Positions 11,756 through 23,061 of a DNA stretch of 64,000 bases are shown in pieces. Position numbers and translations under genes: made by a program. The first letter of the stretch is position 1, and each line of letters begins with the position of its first letter. The DNA is from Inia geoffrensis. Lineage: Eukaryota > Chordata > Mammalia > Artiodactyla > Iniidae. Location: NCBI GenBank assembly GCA_036417435.1, contig CM070917.1, positions 62,265,436-62,329,435 on the forward strand, in the 5' to 3' direction. The notes beneath the pieces were generated by a model. It saw only the letters and a list, made by a program, of their open reading frames with translations, was not told where the DNA came from and searched no databases.

Positions 11756-13590
11756 CCCTCCCTTCGCGGCCCGTCCCAGGAATTTTCCCGAGACCTGGGA
11801 CTCGACTATTCTCTCGTGCCCCCTTCTCTGGCAACAGCAGTACCTGCCCCAGGTACTCAGAACAGGCTGGATGTAGCCCTCCACCCCATCCCTGGGTGCT
11901 CTGGCGGGACCCAGGGACTTCCTGGAGACTCTTACCCTCTCTGAAAAAAGGAAACCAAGAGGTTTTCCAGGACCGCACTATTTCCTGGGGAGCCCCACCC
12001 TAATATTCGACCTCTACTCATCAAGATGAAATTGAGAGCTGTGAGGATACCCCCTCCACCATCCTGGTCTCTGGGTACTTCTCCAGAATGAAGCTCCCAC
12101 CAGGTTGAGGCATAGTCACTGTGGCTGCAGAGCTCAGAGCCAGGGTCTGTGGTTCCCACAGGCAGTCCCCACAGCCTTCCCCAGCCTTCCTCTGTGACTC
12201 TGTACCCTAAGTGTTGGTCTGAGTGCACACCCTGGTCACCAGGTCCAGTTTTGTTAGGGCCCATGACAGCTGTCAGTGAGGGGTGGGTGACAAGGGACTC
12301 AGAGTTGGAAAGGTCCTCATCCACAGAGAAGCAAACTGAGGCATCTGCTCAGAGAGGGAGGTACCTACTCAACGTCATAAATCTTTAAGAATTAATAGTA
12401 AGTAATTAGTAGTTAATAACACAATTGCCATACATCACTAAGAATAACAACCACTACATTCATTGCTCATCTGCCAAACCTCCTGAGATCTTTACACTTG
12501 CATGGTTGTTCCCTTTCCCTGAAACACTCTGTCATGATGATCCTTTTTTTTTAAACCCGGTTGGCCCTTAGTTGGCCTGCAACTGTCAGCTTAGAATCGG
12601 CTTCCTCCAGGATGGCCTCCCAGACCTCCCATGTTGAGGCATTAATCCTGCTGAGTGTTGTGCATCTCCCCCACTAAGCTCCCTGAGGCTTAGGAGCTTT
12701 CTTGCCCAGTTGATCAACACGACCCCAGCACTTAGCACAGTGTGTAGCACAGGATAATGATAACTATAATAAGAAGGGTCAACATGTATGGATGGAGGTT
12801 CTCAGTGCTGTCCAGACACTGCCTCATTGGCTGAATGAAGGAATGGAGTATTGCCCGTCCAAGTCACTCCCCCCATTCTAGGATCTTATCACCCCAAGCC
12901 CAAGACCTGGCATCCTTTAAAAATATTTTAATTACTGGAAAGCGTCAGTATGTGACTCTGGTCCCTCTGCCCTTCTCTCCAGGTTTTGGCCTCTGGCAGT
13001 GACCCTGTGGTGTCCCTGACATGGACAGAGTGCCGACTGCTGGGATAATGGGGACAGTCTGCCCAGGCTTTTCTGGATGCTGTTGGCTCTGGGCCCCTGG
13101 GTGCCTTCCTATTCGAGGGCCCATTCCCTTCTCCACCAGCTCTATCCTTTTTCTACCCTCTGCCTGTCACACCCCTCTGCCTGTTTGTCCTACTCTGCCA
13201 GGGCATGTGGCAGCTTGTCAGCTGGCCCCAGAGGCCTAGGTCATGCCACCCAGCTGGCTATTTCCCCAGAAGACCCCCTGAACTCGGATCTGAGGTGCAT
13301 AGTCTCTCCCAGGGCTGGCCATGGCTGCAGGCCTAATGTTGGGGTATATCGTACCCCGGCCCCCTCCACTCCAGCCCCCACCTCCTGGGGGAGCAACGAT
13401 GCCCTGATGGCTCCCATCAAGGGGCAGCAGATCGCCCAGTGCTGGGGCCAGCCTGGGGAGCAGGACAAGAGAAAACACAGGGTGACCTCCTGCCCCCTGA
13501 TTTGGGAACATCCCTGTGCTGAGCCTTGCCCTGATTTCGGGTGTGTGGGAAGGGGCAGCGGTCATCAGGCAGGCAGGCACTGCTAGAACC
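11756..13590. other. intergenic with MIR and L2 debris
   Basis: MIR-like text (-) near 12300-12390, L2-like 3' text near 12590-12770, otherwise unassigned. No coding potential that I trust. Confidence 0.4.
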
Positions 13591-13599
13591 ATCACCTGG

Positions 13600-15420
13600 G
13601 CACAGCCCTTGCTCCGAGACCCCCGGTGCTTTGGGCCACCCCTCACTCTGAGTTCCCTCTTCCTTCTCCCTCTTCCTTCTTTTGCCCGTCTTACCCAGAC
13701 TCTCTCCTCCGTGCCACCCTCCTCTCTGGAGCTCCAAGCCCTTCTCCTTGACATTTTCTGACTGTCACCGGAACTGAGCCTGTCCCCATACTGCTCACAC
13801 CATCTTCCCCTTAGACCAGGCCCCTCCTCTGTTCTCTGACTCGATCCCATCCAGGGCCTCCCTCCCACCCCTTGGCCTTCATCTTCATATCCAGCTGATC
13901 GCAATTCTACAGACTCTTCCCTTTGCGATTTTGCTCAGCTGTCTTCTCTCTTCCCGATGCTGGGGCCACTTCAGGCCCACACTCAGCCTTGACAGATCTC
14001 TCTCCTCAGCCTCCCTGCCTGAAATACCAGATCCATTTTGCAAAAGCACCCCCACCACCCCTTTTCAGGGCTGCACTGGAAGGCCTTCTGGCTCTGAGTT
14101 CACAGATCACTCTGCCAACACCCTGGCAGGCCTCCGCTCTGCACACTCGTTTCCCAATACTCCCAGCCCACGTGCCTGGCAGCTCACCCTTGGGGTTCGT
14201 CTCCTCACCCGTCCCTTCCCCATGTGAATTTCTGCTCTTACACCAGCCCCTCCCGAGTCCTCATTTCACCTCCAGCACACTTCCACTCACTCCCACTCAG
14301 CCTGGCCCTGGTGCCCAGGCCACACATGGTTCTCCCCACCTGGGCTGCCCTGATACCCTCAAAACTGTCCATGTCAAAACAAACTGGGGAGGACTTCCCT
14401 GGTGGCACAGTGGTTAAGACTCCGTGCTCGCAATGCAGGGGGCCCGGGTTCAATCCCTGGTCAGGGAATTAGATCCCACATGCATGCCGCAACTAAGAGC
14501 TCACATGGCATTTAAGCAAGGTCGAGTCTCCCCTAAAATGAAACAAGAACAAAAATCTACCCTCCCTCCCCTCATATCCCCCTCAGGTTCCCGCCCCCGC
14601 CCCTCCACATCCTGACTTGGTGGGAACAGCATCTCCTCTCACTGGGTCCACACCTCCCCTGCCCCTCCACCCTCTAAGGAAAGCTTCTGCCTCTCTGGTC
14701 ATTCCCATGTTACACATCCAATGAGCATGTTTAGTCTTGATCTGCCTGAAGCATCGGACCACATCGATCCCTCCCTCCTGGAAATTTGCTCTTCCTTGGC
14801 TTGCAGAACATCATTCTCTCCTGGGTTTCCTCCCATGTTTCTGGCCACTCGTGCGGTTTGCTCTGGACCTTTAAATGGCCGAGTCCCACAGGCTCTGACC
14901 TTCACCCTCTCCTCTTCTCACTCCCCACCTGTAGCTCCAACCACCACCTTTATACTCATCGCTCCACATGTTCTATGTCCAGCCCATATATCCAAACTGG
15001 CACCTTCACGTGTGTGCCTCAACAACCCTAAAGCCCGACATCAGCCAGAATTTGCCATCAACGCTGGCCTCCGCTGCCCCTGGTGTGGCCGCAGGGCCCT
15101 CAAAGCCTGGCCCTTGCCCACCCTTCCAGCCCCAAGTAGCTCTCCCTCACTTGGTGCCCTCCAGCCACCTGAGCTTTCTCTGCTTGTCATGCTCCCCCAG
15201 CTGAGGGGCCTTTGCCTCTGCTGCTCCCCCCCTGCTTGGAGCCCCATCCTGACTCTCTGTGCCTGGTTAACCCCTGTCACCTCAGAGAGAAGCTCAAGCG
15301 TCACTTCCTGTGGGATGCCCTCCCTGGTTTCCCTGCCGGGGCTGGCGCCACTGTTATTCCTTCCCCTCACAGGTCTACTGCTCCGCTTGGCCCTGTCCAC
15401 CACGGTGTGTTTATATTGAC
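13600..15420 (+). mobile_element. L2 LINE fragment, sense
   Basis: Clearest at 14600-15410. 'gaagcatcggaccacatcga' plus 'tccctcctggaaatttgct' is the L2 RT 'D..DHS.LL' region, followed by 'ctgggtttcctcccatgttt', 'ccttcaccctctcctcttct' and 'ctcatcgctccacatgttct'. A 3'-type phrase 'aggggcctttgcctctgctg' is at 15202. A SINE splits it at about 14390-14555. Bases before 14,000 are less certain. Confidence 0.6.
14390..14555 (+). repeat. CHR-type SINE, forward
   Basis: Head 'gacttccctggtggcacagt', B-box region 'gggttcaatccctggtcagg', tail 'catgccgcaactaagagctc' then A-rich DNA. Confidence 0.85.
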
Positions 15421-15424
15421 TTAA

Positions 15425-15602
15425 ATCAGGAGTTACACACTATTTCAAGGCCAAGAGGTAAATGTTTTAGGCTTTGCAAGCCAGAGAGTCTCTGTCGAAA
15501 CTACTCAACTTTGTCATCATGGGCGAACGCAGCCACAGACAATATGAAAACAAATGAGCATGGCTGCGTTCCAATAAAGCTTTATTTATGGACACTGAAA
15601 TG
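15425..15602 (+). repeat. old DNA-transposon-like repeat
   Basis: 'aatgttttaggctttgcaag' and 'tgctgcg'-type text ending 'ccaataaagctttatttatg' is a common ancient mammalian interspersed repeat. I do not name the family. Confidence 0.55.
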
Positions 15603-15625
15603 TGAGTGTCACCTATCTATCTACC

Positions 15626-15757
15626 TTTTTGTTTTTGTTTTTTAATTTGGCCGTGCTGCATGGCTTGCAGGATCTTAGTTCCCCAACCAGGGATCAAACC
15701 CGGGCCCCGGGCAGTGAAAGCGCAGAGTCCTAACCACTGGACCGCCAGGGAATTCCC
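15626..15757 (-). repeat. CHR-type SINE (short form), reverse
   Basis: T-rich start, 'ggccgtgctgcatggcttgc', 'ccagggatcaaacccgggcc' and inverted head 'ccgccagggaattccc'. Confidence 0.88.
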
Positions 15758-15889
15758 TGAATGCAATTTAATTTTCAGGTGTCATTAAATCTAATTCTTC
15801 TTTTGATTTTTTTCCCCATTAAAAAAATGTAACAACCTTTATTAGCTTACAAGCTGTACAGAAACAGGCGATGGGCCATAGCGTACCGA

Positions 15890-16078
15890 CTCCGGATTTA
15901 AACAATTCTGTGATGAACCTCTCTCTTGCCATCACTAGATCGTAGGCCCCGTGAGGGCAGGGACTGAGTCTGTCTCAGCTCACTTTTGTCCCCACTGTCT
16001 GACCTATGGGAAGAATAATCTTCCCTCTTTTTCTACCACCCCTCACTCAGCTCATTGAATATCTGCTGAACGAGTAAA
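15890..16078 (+). repeat. L2 3' end fragment
   Basis: 'ggccccgtgagggcagggac' through 'ttgaatatctgctgaacgag' matches the L2 3' terminus. Confidence 0.6.
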
Positions 16079-16080
16079 AA

Positions 16081-16960
16081 CAGCCAGGTATGTAGATTGA
16101 CTCGCTAAATCCTCTTTGAGGTGGGTACTATTGTTTTTTTCTTTTTTTTTCAAGTTGGTTGTTTATTATTTCACTCCACTGCTTATGTATATTTGACATC
16201 AATTATTCTGTACATATCAAATATTGCATCATTTTACAAAGTGAACTCAACATGCTGCCTGTAAACCTGCTGTCTCTGGGATTCCCCCATCCTTGAGAAC
16301 AGTTCTGCCTTCCACATAGAAGACTGGGGCCGCTGGGGCCCTTTCCCTCCCCTTGGTCCGCCCCCTCCAACCCCTCACCCCCCACCCCCGCCAACACACA
16401 CACTTAATCAAATGCTGCCTCCTGGCCCTTCATACCTTCAGCATCTCCGTCCACCCTGCCCAGCCCGGAGCGGGCTGTCTTTATCTCTCCCTAAACGGCT
16501 GCAGCAGCTTCCTGCCCACTCTTCCTGCTCTAACTGATGCTCCCCTCCCTCCTCCAGGCCGGCACTCTGTCCAGATCCGTTCAGCTATCTCCTGCTGAAA
16601 CCCCACAGTTTCTTCCCACTGATCCTGGATAAACCCTAAAGTCCAAAGAGGCTGTTTACAAGACCCTGCGCCATCTGGCTCCACCCACCTCCTCAGATTC
16701 ATTTTCTGCCATTCTCAGCCTCTCTCCCCAAGCTCCAGTCATGCTGGGATTCTCTTTGCTTCCTAAAATACAGAGGTGGGTACTATTGTTATTTTGCTTT
16801 TTTTTCAGATGATGGATCTAAGGCACAGAGAGGCTAAGTAACTTGTTCAGGGTCACACAGCTGTAAGTGGCAGAGCCAGGATTTGAACCCGGGACGTCTG
16901 GCTTTGGAGTCCAGATGCTCAACCAGCACATCATGTTTGCTGAGGACTGTCATGGTGAAA
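16081..16960 (-). repeat. MIR, reverse, split by a 637-bp insertion
   Basis: 'ggtgggtactattgtt' occurs at 16120 and again at 16775. After the second copy the MIR continues with 'cacagagaggctaagtaact' and 'ggtcacacagctgtaagtgg'. Confidence 0.8.
16136..16772 (-). mobile_element. processed retrocopy (poly-A, 18-bp target duplication) of an unidentified transcript
   Basis: Flanked by a perfect duplication gaggtgggtactattgtt (16118-16135 and 16773-16790). On the minus strand it ends with AATAAA (16167 down to 16162), then about 11 bases to an interrupted A-tail (16153-16136). These are hallmarks of an L1-mobilised mRNA. The body matches no SINE or LINE I know, and no protein is recognised in it, so it is probably a 3' UTR or a long non-coding RNA. 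It contains 'gtgggtggagccagatggcg', which resembles an old interspersed repeat carried in the source transcript. Confidence 0.7.
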
Positions 16961-17956
16961 GCTCAGTAACGATGTGGCAATAAAACCGGTCTCCACCATC
17001 CACCAGCCACCACCCCCCTTCCACCTGGCACACCCTCCCCATCTCAGGTCAACTTCTTTTCTTCAGGGACACCTGGTGTGGGATGGCTCCTTGGTCATCT
17101 CTTCCCCTGAGGAGCCTTAATCTCAGTGTGTGGCTAGATACACTCACCACCATGACTGAACTTAGGGTCTGTCCCCTCTAACCCCTAAGCTGCGCCAGGG
17201 CAGAGACAGGGTCTATCTTGCTTCCCACCACCCCCTCCGTCCCTCTCCTCGCAGAAGTCCTGTGCCTAGCGCACAGGAGCCACACAAGACACATCTGTGG
17301 AGCATTGGAACAAACTGGGCAGAAACCTAACCATTGCGGTCATCTCCAATTGCATGTAAAACACAAAACGCACCAAGGCTCCTACTCTCCAGGCAGGAAG
17401 CATCTGTAGCTGTAAATGAAGAAGATTCAGCCTTCAGAAACCCTTGGCAGGGAACCAAAAGCCTTTTAATGGGTGCGCTTGGGCTTCTGACACTTTGACT
17501 GTGATATTGGCAAAGCTGAGCAGCTAAGCAAACATTATCTAACTTAATCATTGGAAGCATCGGCGTACACACACATTACTAACAACGGGGCATTATAGGC
17601 GTTTGCAGCATGACTGTTCTGAGCTTGCAGGACAGTTGGCATCCCTGACACCTCGCCCTGGTCCAGCTACAAAATTCCAGACATGCGACACCCCGTCTGC
17701 GGTGAGATGAGTGAAGCACTTGCTTGGAGCTCAAAACGTACTGGGACACCAGCAAAACTCAGTAATCAAGATAAATGCTAACCTAATAATAATTTAAAGG
17801 TAATATTTTTAGAAAATCAGACCAATAAAGTATGGCCAATGGAGTGGTCACTTGGTTTCATGAGTAAAATTTTGCTGGAATCAGGGCTGGGATTAGCGCG
17901 AGAGGTATGGAGCAGGTAGTACAAGCAATGGGTCAGGTCATAAAAGATGGGTCTTT
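16961..17956. other. intergenic, L2 3' fragment and unassigned DNA
   Basis: 'gccagggcagagacagggtc' (17195) looks like an L2 3' end. The remainder shows nothing recognisable. Confidence 0.4.
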
Positions 17957-18081
17957 TTTTTCTTCTTCTTTTTGGCCACACTGTGCGGCTTGTGGGATCT
18001 TAGTTCCCTGACCAGGGACTGAACCACGCCCCTGGCAGTGAAAGAGCGGAGTCCTAACCACTAGACAACCAGGGAATTCCC
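17957..18081 (-). repeat. CHR-type SINE (short form), reverse
   Basis: Flanked by a perfect 15-bp duplication aaaagatgggtcttt (17942-17956 and 18082-18096). Confidence 0.93.
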
Positions 18082-18378
18082 AAAAGATGGGTCTTTATTT
18101 ACAATTTTGATATTCTGTCTATCATGGATTTTTGCATTAATTTTGATTTTGTCATATATTGCCTTAAAGTATCATTTACTTTGATTTCTGAGTTTTTTGG
18201 CACCTGCTCTTAAATGTTGTGCCCTTGATGAGGGTCTCACTTGCTTCACCCTAGTCCTGGCTCTACCTGAAACGCCCCCGTTCCCTAACCACCTGGTTTG
18301 AGAAGCCCTGGGAGCCATATAATCTTCAGCAAATATGGGTGATATCTCGATCCATGCTTCTTTAAAAAATCTGTTATT

Positions 18379-18590
18379 CGGGTTTCCCAGGTGGCGCAGT
18401 GGTTGAGAGTCCGCCTGCCGATGCAGGGGACATGGGTTCGTGCCCCGGTCCGGGAGGATCCCACATGCCGCAAAGCAGCTGGGCCTGTGAGCCATGGCCA
18501 CTGAGCCTGCGCGTCCGGAGCCTGCGCTCCGCAGCGGGAGAGGCCACAACAGTGAGAGGCCCGCGTACCGCAAAAAAAAAAAAAAAAAAA
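18379..18590 (+). repeat. cetacean-type CHR SINE ('ttgagagtccgcctgccga' subfamily)
   Basis: Flanked by aatctgttatt (18368-18378 and 18591-18601). A21 tail. Confidence 0.93.
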
Positions 18591-18601
18591 AATCTGTTAT
18601 T

Positions 18602-18728
18602 TTATTTATTTATTCATTTGGCCTTACTGCACAGCATGTGGGATCTTAGTTCACTGACCAGGGATCAAACCTACGCCCCTTGCATTGGAAGCATGGAGCT
18701 TTAACCACTGGACCGCCAGGGAAGTCCC
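18602..18728 (-). repeat. CHR-type SINE (short form), reverse
   Basis: (TTTA)n start, 'ggccttactgcacagcatgt' and inverted head 'ccgccagggaagtccc'. Directly abuts the preceding SINE. Confidence 0.9.
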
Positions 18729-18830
18729 AATCCATCCCTTTCTATAGGTCAGGAAACAGAGGCTGGAGACGTCTGTGTCTCTCCCCTCGCACACCTGCTG
18801 GAGGGTCCTCAGCCTCAAAGAACCTTCAGG

Positions 18831-19136
18831 TGGGACTTCCCTGGTGGCACAGTGGTTAAGAATCCGACTGCCAATGCAGGGGACATGGGTTCAAGCCCTG
18901 GTCCGGGAAGTTCCCACATGCCATGTCGCGGAGCAACTAAGCCCGTGCGCCACAACTACTGAGCCGGCGTGCCACAACTGCTGAAGCCCGCACAAGAGAA
19001 GCCACCGCAATGAGAAGCCCACGCACCACAACAAAGAGTGGCCCCCGCTCGCTGCATCTAGAGAAAGCCCGTGCGCAGCAATGCAGACCCAACGCAGCCA
19101 AAAATAAATAAATAAATATATATATATATAAAAAGG
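18831..19136 (+). repeat. CHR SINE, long form, forward
   Basis: Flanked by agaaccttcagg (18819-18830 and 19137-19148). The tail is (aaat)n grading into a (TA)n run at 19118-19130. Confidence 0.93.
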
Positions 19137-19148
19137 AGAACCTTCAGG

Positions 19149-20415
19149 CTAGAGGAGAGATCGAGATGGAAACCCGGGAGGAATAAGCAGGTCCTTTGCA
19201 TCTATCTGGATGCAGTGGGTGCGTGGAACTGGCTTCAGGAGGGAGCAAACGGATGGCAAAGGGTGAAGCAGGTGAGCAGCCATGCCTGGGCCGCTTGCAC
19301 CCGGCCTGTCCTCACCCAGGAGAGGATCTGAGTGGCCTCCGACCCTCCAGGGGTTAAGCAATGGAGACAGAGACGAAATGCCTGGCCAGGCACTGGTCTG
19401 ATGGAGAATTCCCACATGAAACAAGGTGGGTGCGAGGAGGGATGCATGTAGAGGGTGATGGCAGGAGAGGGGGAAGCCCACCTGGGTTAGGGAGAGGAGG
19501 GTTCAAGAGTGGCTTTCTGTGACGCAGCACGTCTTAGCTGAGACTTAAGGACTAGGGAGGAGAAAGTAATAAGTAATGAGGAGGAGTAAGGAAGGGGATG
19601 AGGGTGGAAGAGGGCTCCCAGCAGGGGCAATGGCAGGTGCAAAGGCCAGGAGGCAAGCGCTTTGAAGAGTAGAATGGAGTGGGGGCTGGTGATGAAGCCC
19701 ATGAAAACGAGTGAAGACTGATGTTTGGCAAGGAGCGGGGGTGGGGTGGGGTGGGACTGGGCTAGCAGGGAAGGCTGGAGAGGGTCCACCTCTCCTGAGC
19801 TGGTGGGACCTGGTCCAGGTTACCACCAGGTGCCTTCCTCGCTGGAAGAGGGAGGAGTTGAGCATAAGCCTTCTTGGGTGAGATGCTCCCGACAGCATCA
19901 GGTACCCACTGCATGCCAGGCAGGGCCTCTGCCAGAGGCTCCCACAAACATCCTCTCCCTTCCACCTCCAGCCTGAGCACACCCTCTCTTGGGGGAGGGA
20001 AGGGTTAAGCCTTCTTCCCAAGGCTCCTGCCATCTGATCCTGCTTCCCGCTCTGTCCTCACCTGTGGGATGGGACGGTGAGACGATGGAAACCGGAAACC
20101 GTTGATGCTGCCAGCCTCCTCCAGCTCCGTACTTTAACCCTTCCCCTCCTGAGTCAAACTTGCGGTGACATCCAGGAAGCAACATCTGTGGCTTTGGCTG
20201 GGTTGCCTCTTGCCACCCACCTCTAGAGGGAATCAGGGAAGGTGTTAAAGACAAAACAAAGATATAGGACAGATGTGTAGGATGTAATATTATGCAGCCA
20301 GTGAGTGAACAAGCCATTTTTGTATTTTGAAAGTAACTTCGGAAAACGCACGATACGAGTTGTAACTATCTTTTAGCTATCTACATCTTCAACATCTACA
20401 TCTGTATAAGAAAGG
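19149..20415. other. intergenic with an L2 fragment (-) near 19510-19700
   Basis: 'ggcaggtgcaaaggccagga' at about 19630 is L2 read backwards. Otherwise unassigned. Confidence 0.45.
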
Positions 20416-20427
20416 AAGACTGCAAGG

Positions 20428-20546
20428 TGGAATTTCCTGGTGGTCCAGTGGTTAGGACTTGCACTGCCGGGTGCGCAGGTTTGATCCCTGGTCTGGGAAC
20501 TCAGATCCCACAGGCCGTGCAGCGTGGCCAAAAAGAAAAAAAAAAA
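20428..20546 (+). repeat. CHR-type SINE (short form), forward
   Basis: Flanked by aagactgcaagg (20416-20427 and 20547-20558). Confidence 0.92.
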
Positions 20547-21010
20547 AAGACTGCAAGGAAATTCTCCAGGAGTGGTTATCTCTGGGGGAAGGCAGTAGTG
20601 ATCTCGGAGAGGCAGCAGTGAATGGTGGCATGAAGCGAGATCTTAATCCCCTGCCCAGGAATTGAACCTGGGTAGCCTGGATGAAAACCAGGAATCCCAG
20701 CCACCACACCTGCCCTGCCCTAGGACCCTCCCCAACATGCGTGCGCAACTCTTTTTCCAAGATGGATTACAGCCCAGAGGCCTATGGGACGGCCTTAGTA
20801 TCACATATTATGGAGTGGTGCTCCCTCCTCTTTGACCCCCAAGGAGCCTTTCTGCACATGTGCAATGTTTCCCTTGCCCCAAAGATGGGAAATATATGAC
20901 CTCGTGATCTTCTAACAGGGTTTAACCCCTCTCTGTCCCTACCATAAAAGTGTCCAATGTCCAGTTACCTACCCTATTCCTGTTGTTTCTTATATCGAAG
21001 TGCAGATCTT

Positions 21011-21201
21011 GAAATATAGACAGGAGTCTGGTAAATAAATATGTAGTCCTGGAGCCCATATGTCTCTTGCCTCAGGAAATGTAAACAGGGGGTTGGTAAT
21101 GAATGTCTGGCCTGGAGCCCATCTTCTTCTCACCCCAAGAAGTGTGAACAGGAGGCCAGTTATAAATATCTAGTTTGGGGCCCACCTATCTCCTGCCTCA
21201 G
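21011..21201 (+). repeat. diverged 63-bp tandem triplication
   Basis: Three head-to-tail units at 21011-21075, 21076-21138 and 21139-21201. Each starts 'gaaRtRtRaacaggR' and contains 'ggagcccatmt' and a 'cttctc' or 'ctcttgcctcag' end. The copies differ at many positions, so the duplication is old. Possibly part of an LTR. Confidence 0.7.
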
Positions 21202-21271
21202 TAGGATCATGATAGGAATATTTTATTTTCTTTTGTGTTTCTATATTGTGTACATTTTCTATAATGAATGT

Positions 21272-21529
21272 CATAGAAGAGGTGGTATAGCATAGTGATT
21301 GAAAAAGCAGACTGTATGGGTTCAAATCCTGGCTCTCCAATTTATGTACCTTCAAGACCTTGGACAAGCCACTTAGCCTCTCATCCTCAGTTTCCTCCTG
21401 CATACAATGGGGAGAATTAATACCTATTTATAGGGTTGTTAGGATTAAATGAGTTCATATTTGCCAAGAACATTTCATTTGCCATGCACAGGGCCTGGCA
21501 CGTCGTAGGCACTATGTGTTTGTTAAATC
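21272..21529 (+). repeat. MIR, near full length
   Basis: tRNA-like head 'tagtgattgaaaaagcagac', 'ttcaaatcctggctctccaa', core 'tggacaagccacttagcctc' and tail 'ggcctggcacgtcgtaggca'. Confidence 0.88.
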
Positions 21530-21547
21530 AAAGCAAAGTTACTTTTG

Positions 21548-21765
21548 GAGTTCCCTTGGTGGTCCAGTGGTTAAGAATCTGCCTTCTAATGCTAGGGGAT
21601 GGAGGTTCGATATATGGTTGGGGAACTAAGATCCCACATGTGGTGGGGCAACTAAGCTTGCATGCCGCAACTAGAGAGAAGCAACGAAAGATTCTGTGGG
21701 CCACAACTGAGACCCGACATGGCCAAATATAAATATTAAAAATATATACAGATTATTCTTTAAAA
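21548..21765 (+). repeat. CHR-type SINE, forward, diverged
   Basis: Flanked by aaagcaaaRttactttt (21530-21546 and 21766-21782). The B box is altered to 'ggttcgatatatggttgg'. Confidence 0.85.
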
Positions 21766-21932
21766 AAAGCAAAATTACTTTTATAGAATATGCAAAAAGT
21801 TTAAAAATTATCCAAGTCATACAGGAACACAATCTTCTTGTAAGGAATAACATAGGAATTTTTTAAGTGAAATAATCCTTGGGGAGGGATTACTTTACAG
21901 CCTGTCTGGATTCACATTAAAAAAAAAAAAAA

Positions 21933-22273
21933 TTTTTTTTTTTTTTTTTTGGCTGCGTTGGGTCTTCATTGCAGCACGCGGGCTTTCTCTAGTTGCGGCG
22001 AGCGGGGGCTGCTGTTCGTTGCAGTGTGCGGGCTTCTCATTGCGGTAGCTTCTCTTTTTGCCGAGCTCGGGCTCTAGGCGCGTGGGCCTCAGTAGTTGCA
22101 GCACGCAGGCTTAGTAGTTGCGGTTCGCGGGCTCTAGAGCACAGGCTCAGTAGTTGTGGCGCACGGGCTTAGTTGCTCCGCGGCATGTGCGATCTTGCCG
22201 GACCAGGGAATCGAACGTGTGTCCCCTGCATTGGCAGGCGGGTTCTTAACCACTGCATCACCAGGGAAGTCCC
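21933..22273 (-). repeat. CHR SINE, long form, reverse
   Basis: T22 tract, 'ggctgcgttgggtcttcatt', 'gttgctccgcggcatgtgcg' and inverted head ending 22273. Confidence 0.93.
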
Positions 22274-22837
22274 TGAAAGACATATTAGTTGAGTGCTAAG
22301 GCAGGAGCAGGAAGGCATGAGAAGTGTGTGGGTGGCATTCCAGGGACAATCCCCTCCCTGCTCTTCCCACAGTGGGGGAAAGGGCAAGGCCAGGATTCAC
22401 CAGTGTGGATTATCAGCACTGGCTGATCCTGCGCCCCAAAGCTCCCGCTTTGATATCTTCCCCCAGGAGGCGAATGCTGAGCCAGGAACCCTGACATTTT
22501 GGTTTGCTGGCCACAGCCTCACTGACATGCAGGCCCACTTGCCATTTGGCTTTTTGAAATATTGGCAGGTATCTGACGACCCCCAGAGCTCCCACTGTGG
22601 ATCCCTAGGGGCCCAGGAACTTCGAATCAGGAACTGTTTAAGAAAGCAGATGAGAGGCTTCTGATATGGATTTGACACCAATGTGTGCCTGAGGGCATCA
22701 CCGTTCCAGCATCATGCGCCACGTGAAGTGTCCCTCAGAACCGGGAGGAACTGGCGAGGGTAGCCCCCCTCGTCAGCTCCCTGATGGGGAAGGACTCAGA
22801 TCCACGCAGCTACACAGTTACCTTCTTAGCATTTCTT

Positions 22838-23048
22838 TCTTTCTTTTTTTAATATTTATTTGGTTGCACCAGGCCTTAAGTTGTGGCAGGCGGCCTCCTT
22901 AGTTGCAGCTTGCCGGCTCCTTAGTTGTGGCATGCGAAAGCTTAGTTGCAGCTTGCATATGGGATCTAGTTCCCTGACCAGGGATCGAACCCAGGCCCCC
23001 TGCATGGGGAGCAAGGAGTCTTGTCCACTGTGCCACCAGGGAAGCCCC
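22838..23048 (-). repeat. CHR-type SINE, reverse
   Basis: Flanked by ctYagcatttctt (22825-22837 and 23049-23061). Confidence 0.9.
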
Positions 23049-23061
23049 CTCAGCATTTCTT

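Noticed and set aside
13236..13904. 222-codon open frame on the minus strand
   Set aside because: Arg/Gly/Glu-rich low-complexity text in purine-rich DNA next to an L2 copy; no homologous domain seen.
16203..16403. 66-codon open frame inside the retrocopy
   Set aside because: Gly/Glu-rich with no similarity I recognise and no start context; more likely untranslated sequence.
18379..18590. Possible tRNA gene, from the A and B boxes
   Set aside because: The head is tRNA-derived but belongs to a SINE with an A tail and target duplication. The same applies to all the other SINE heads.
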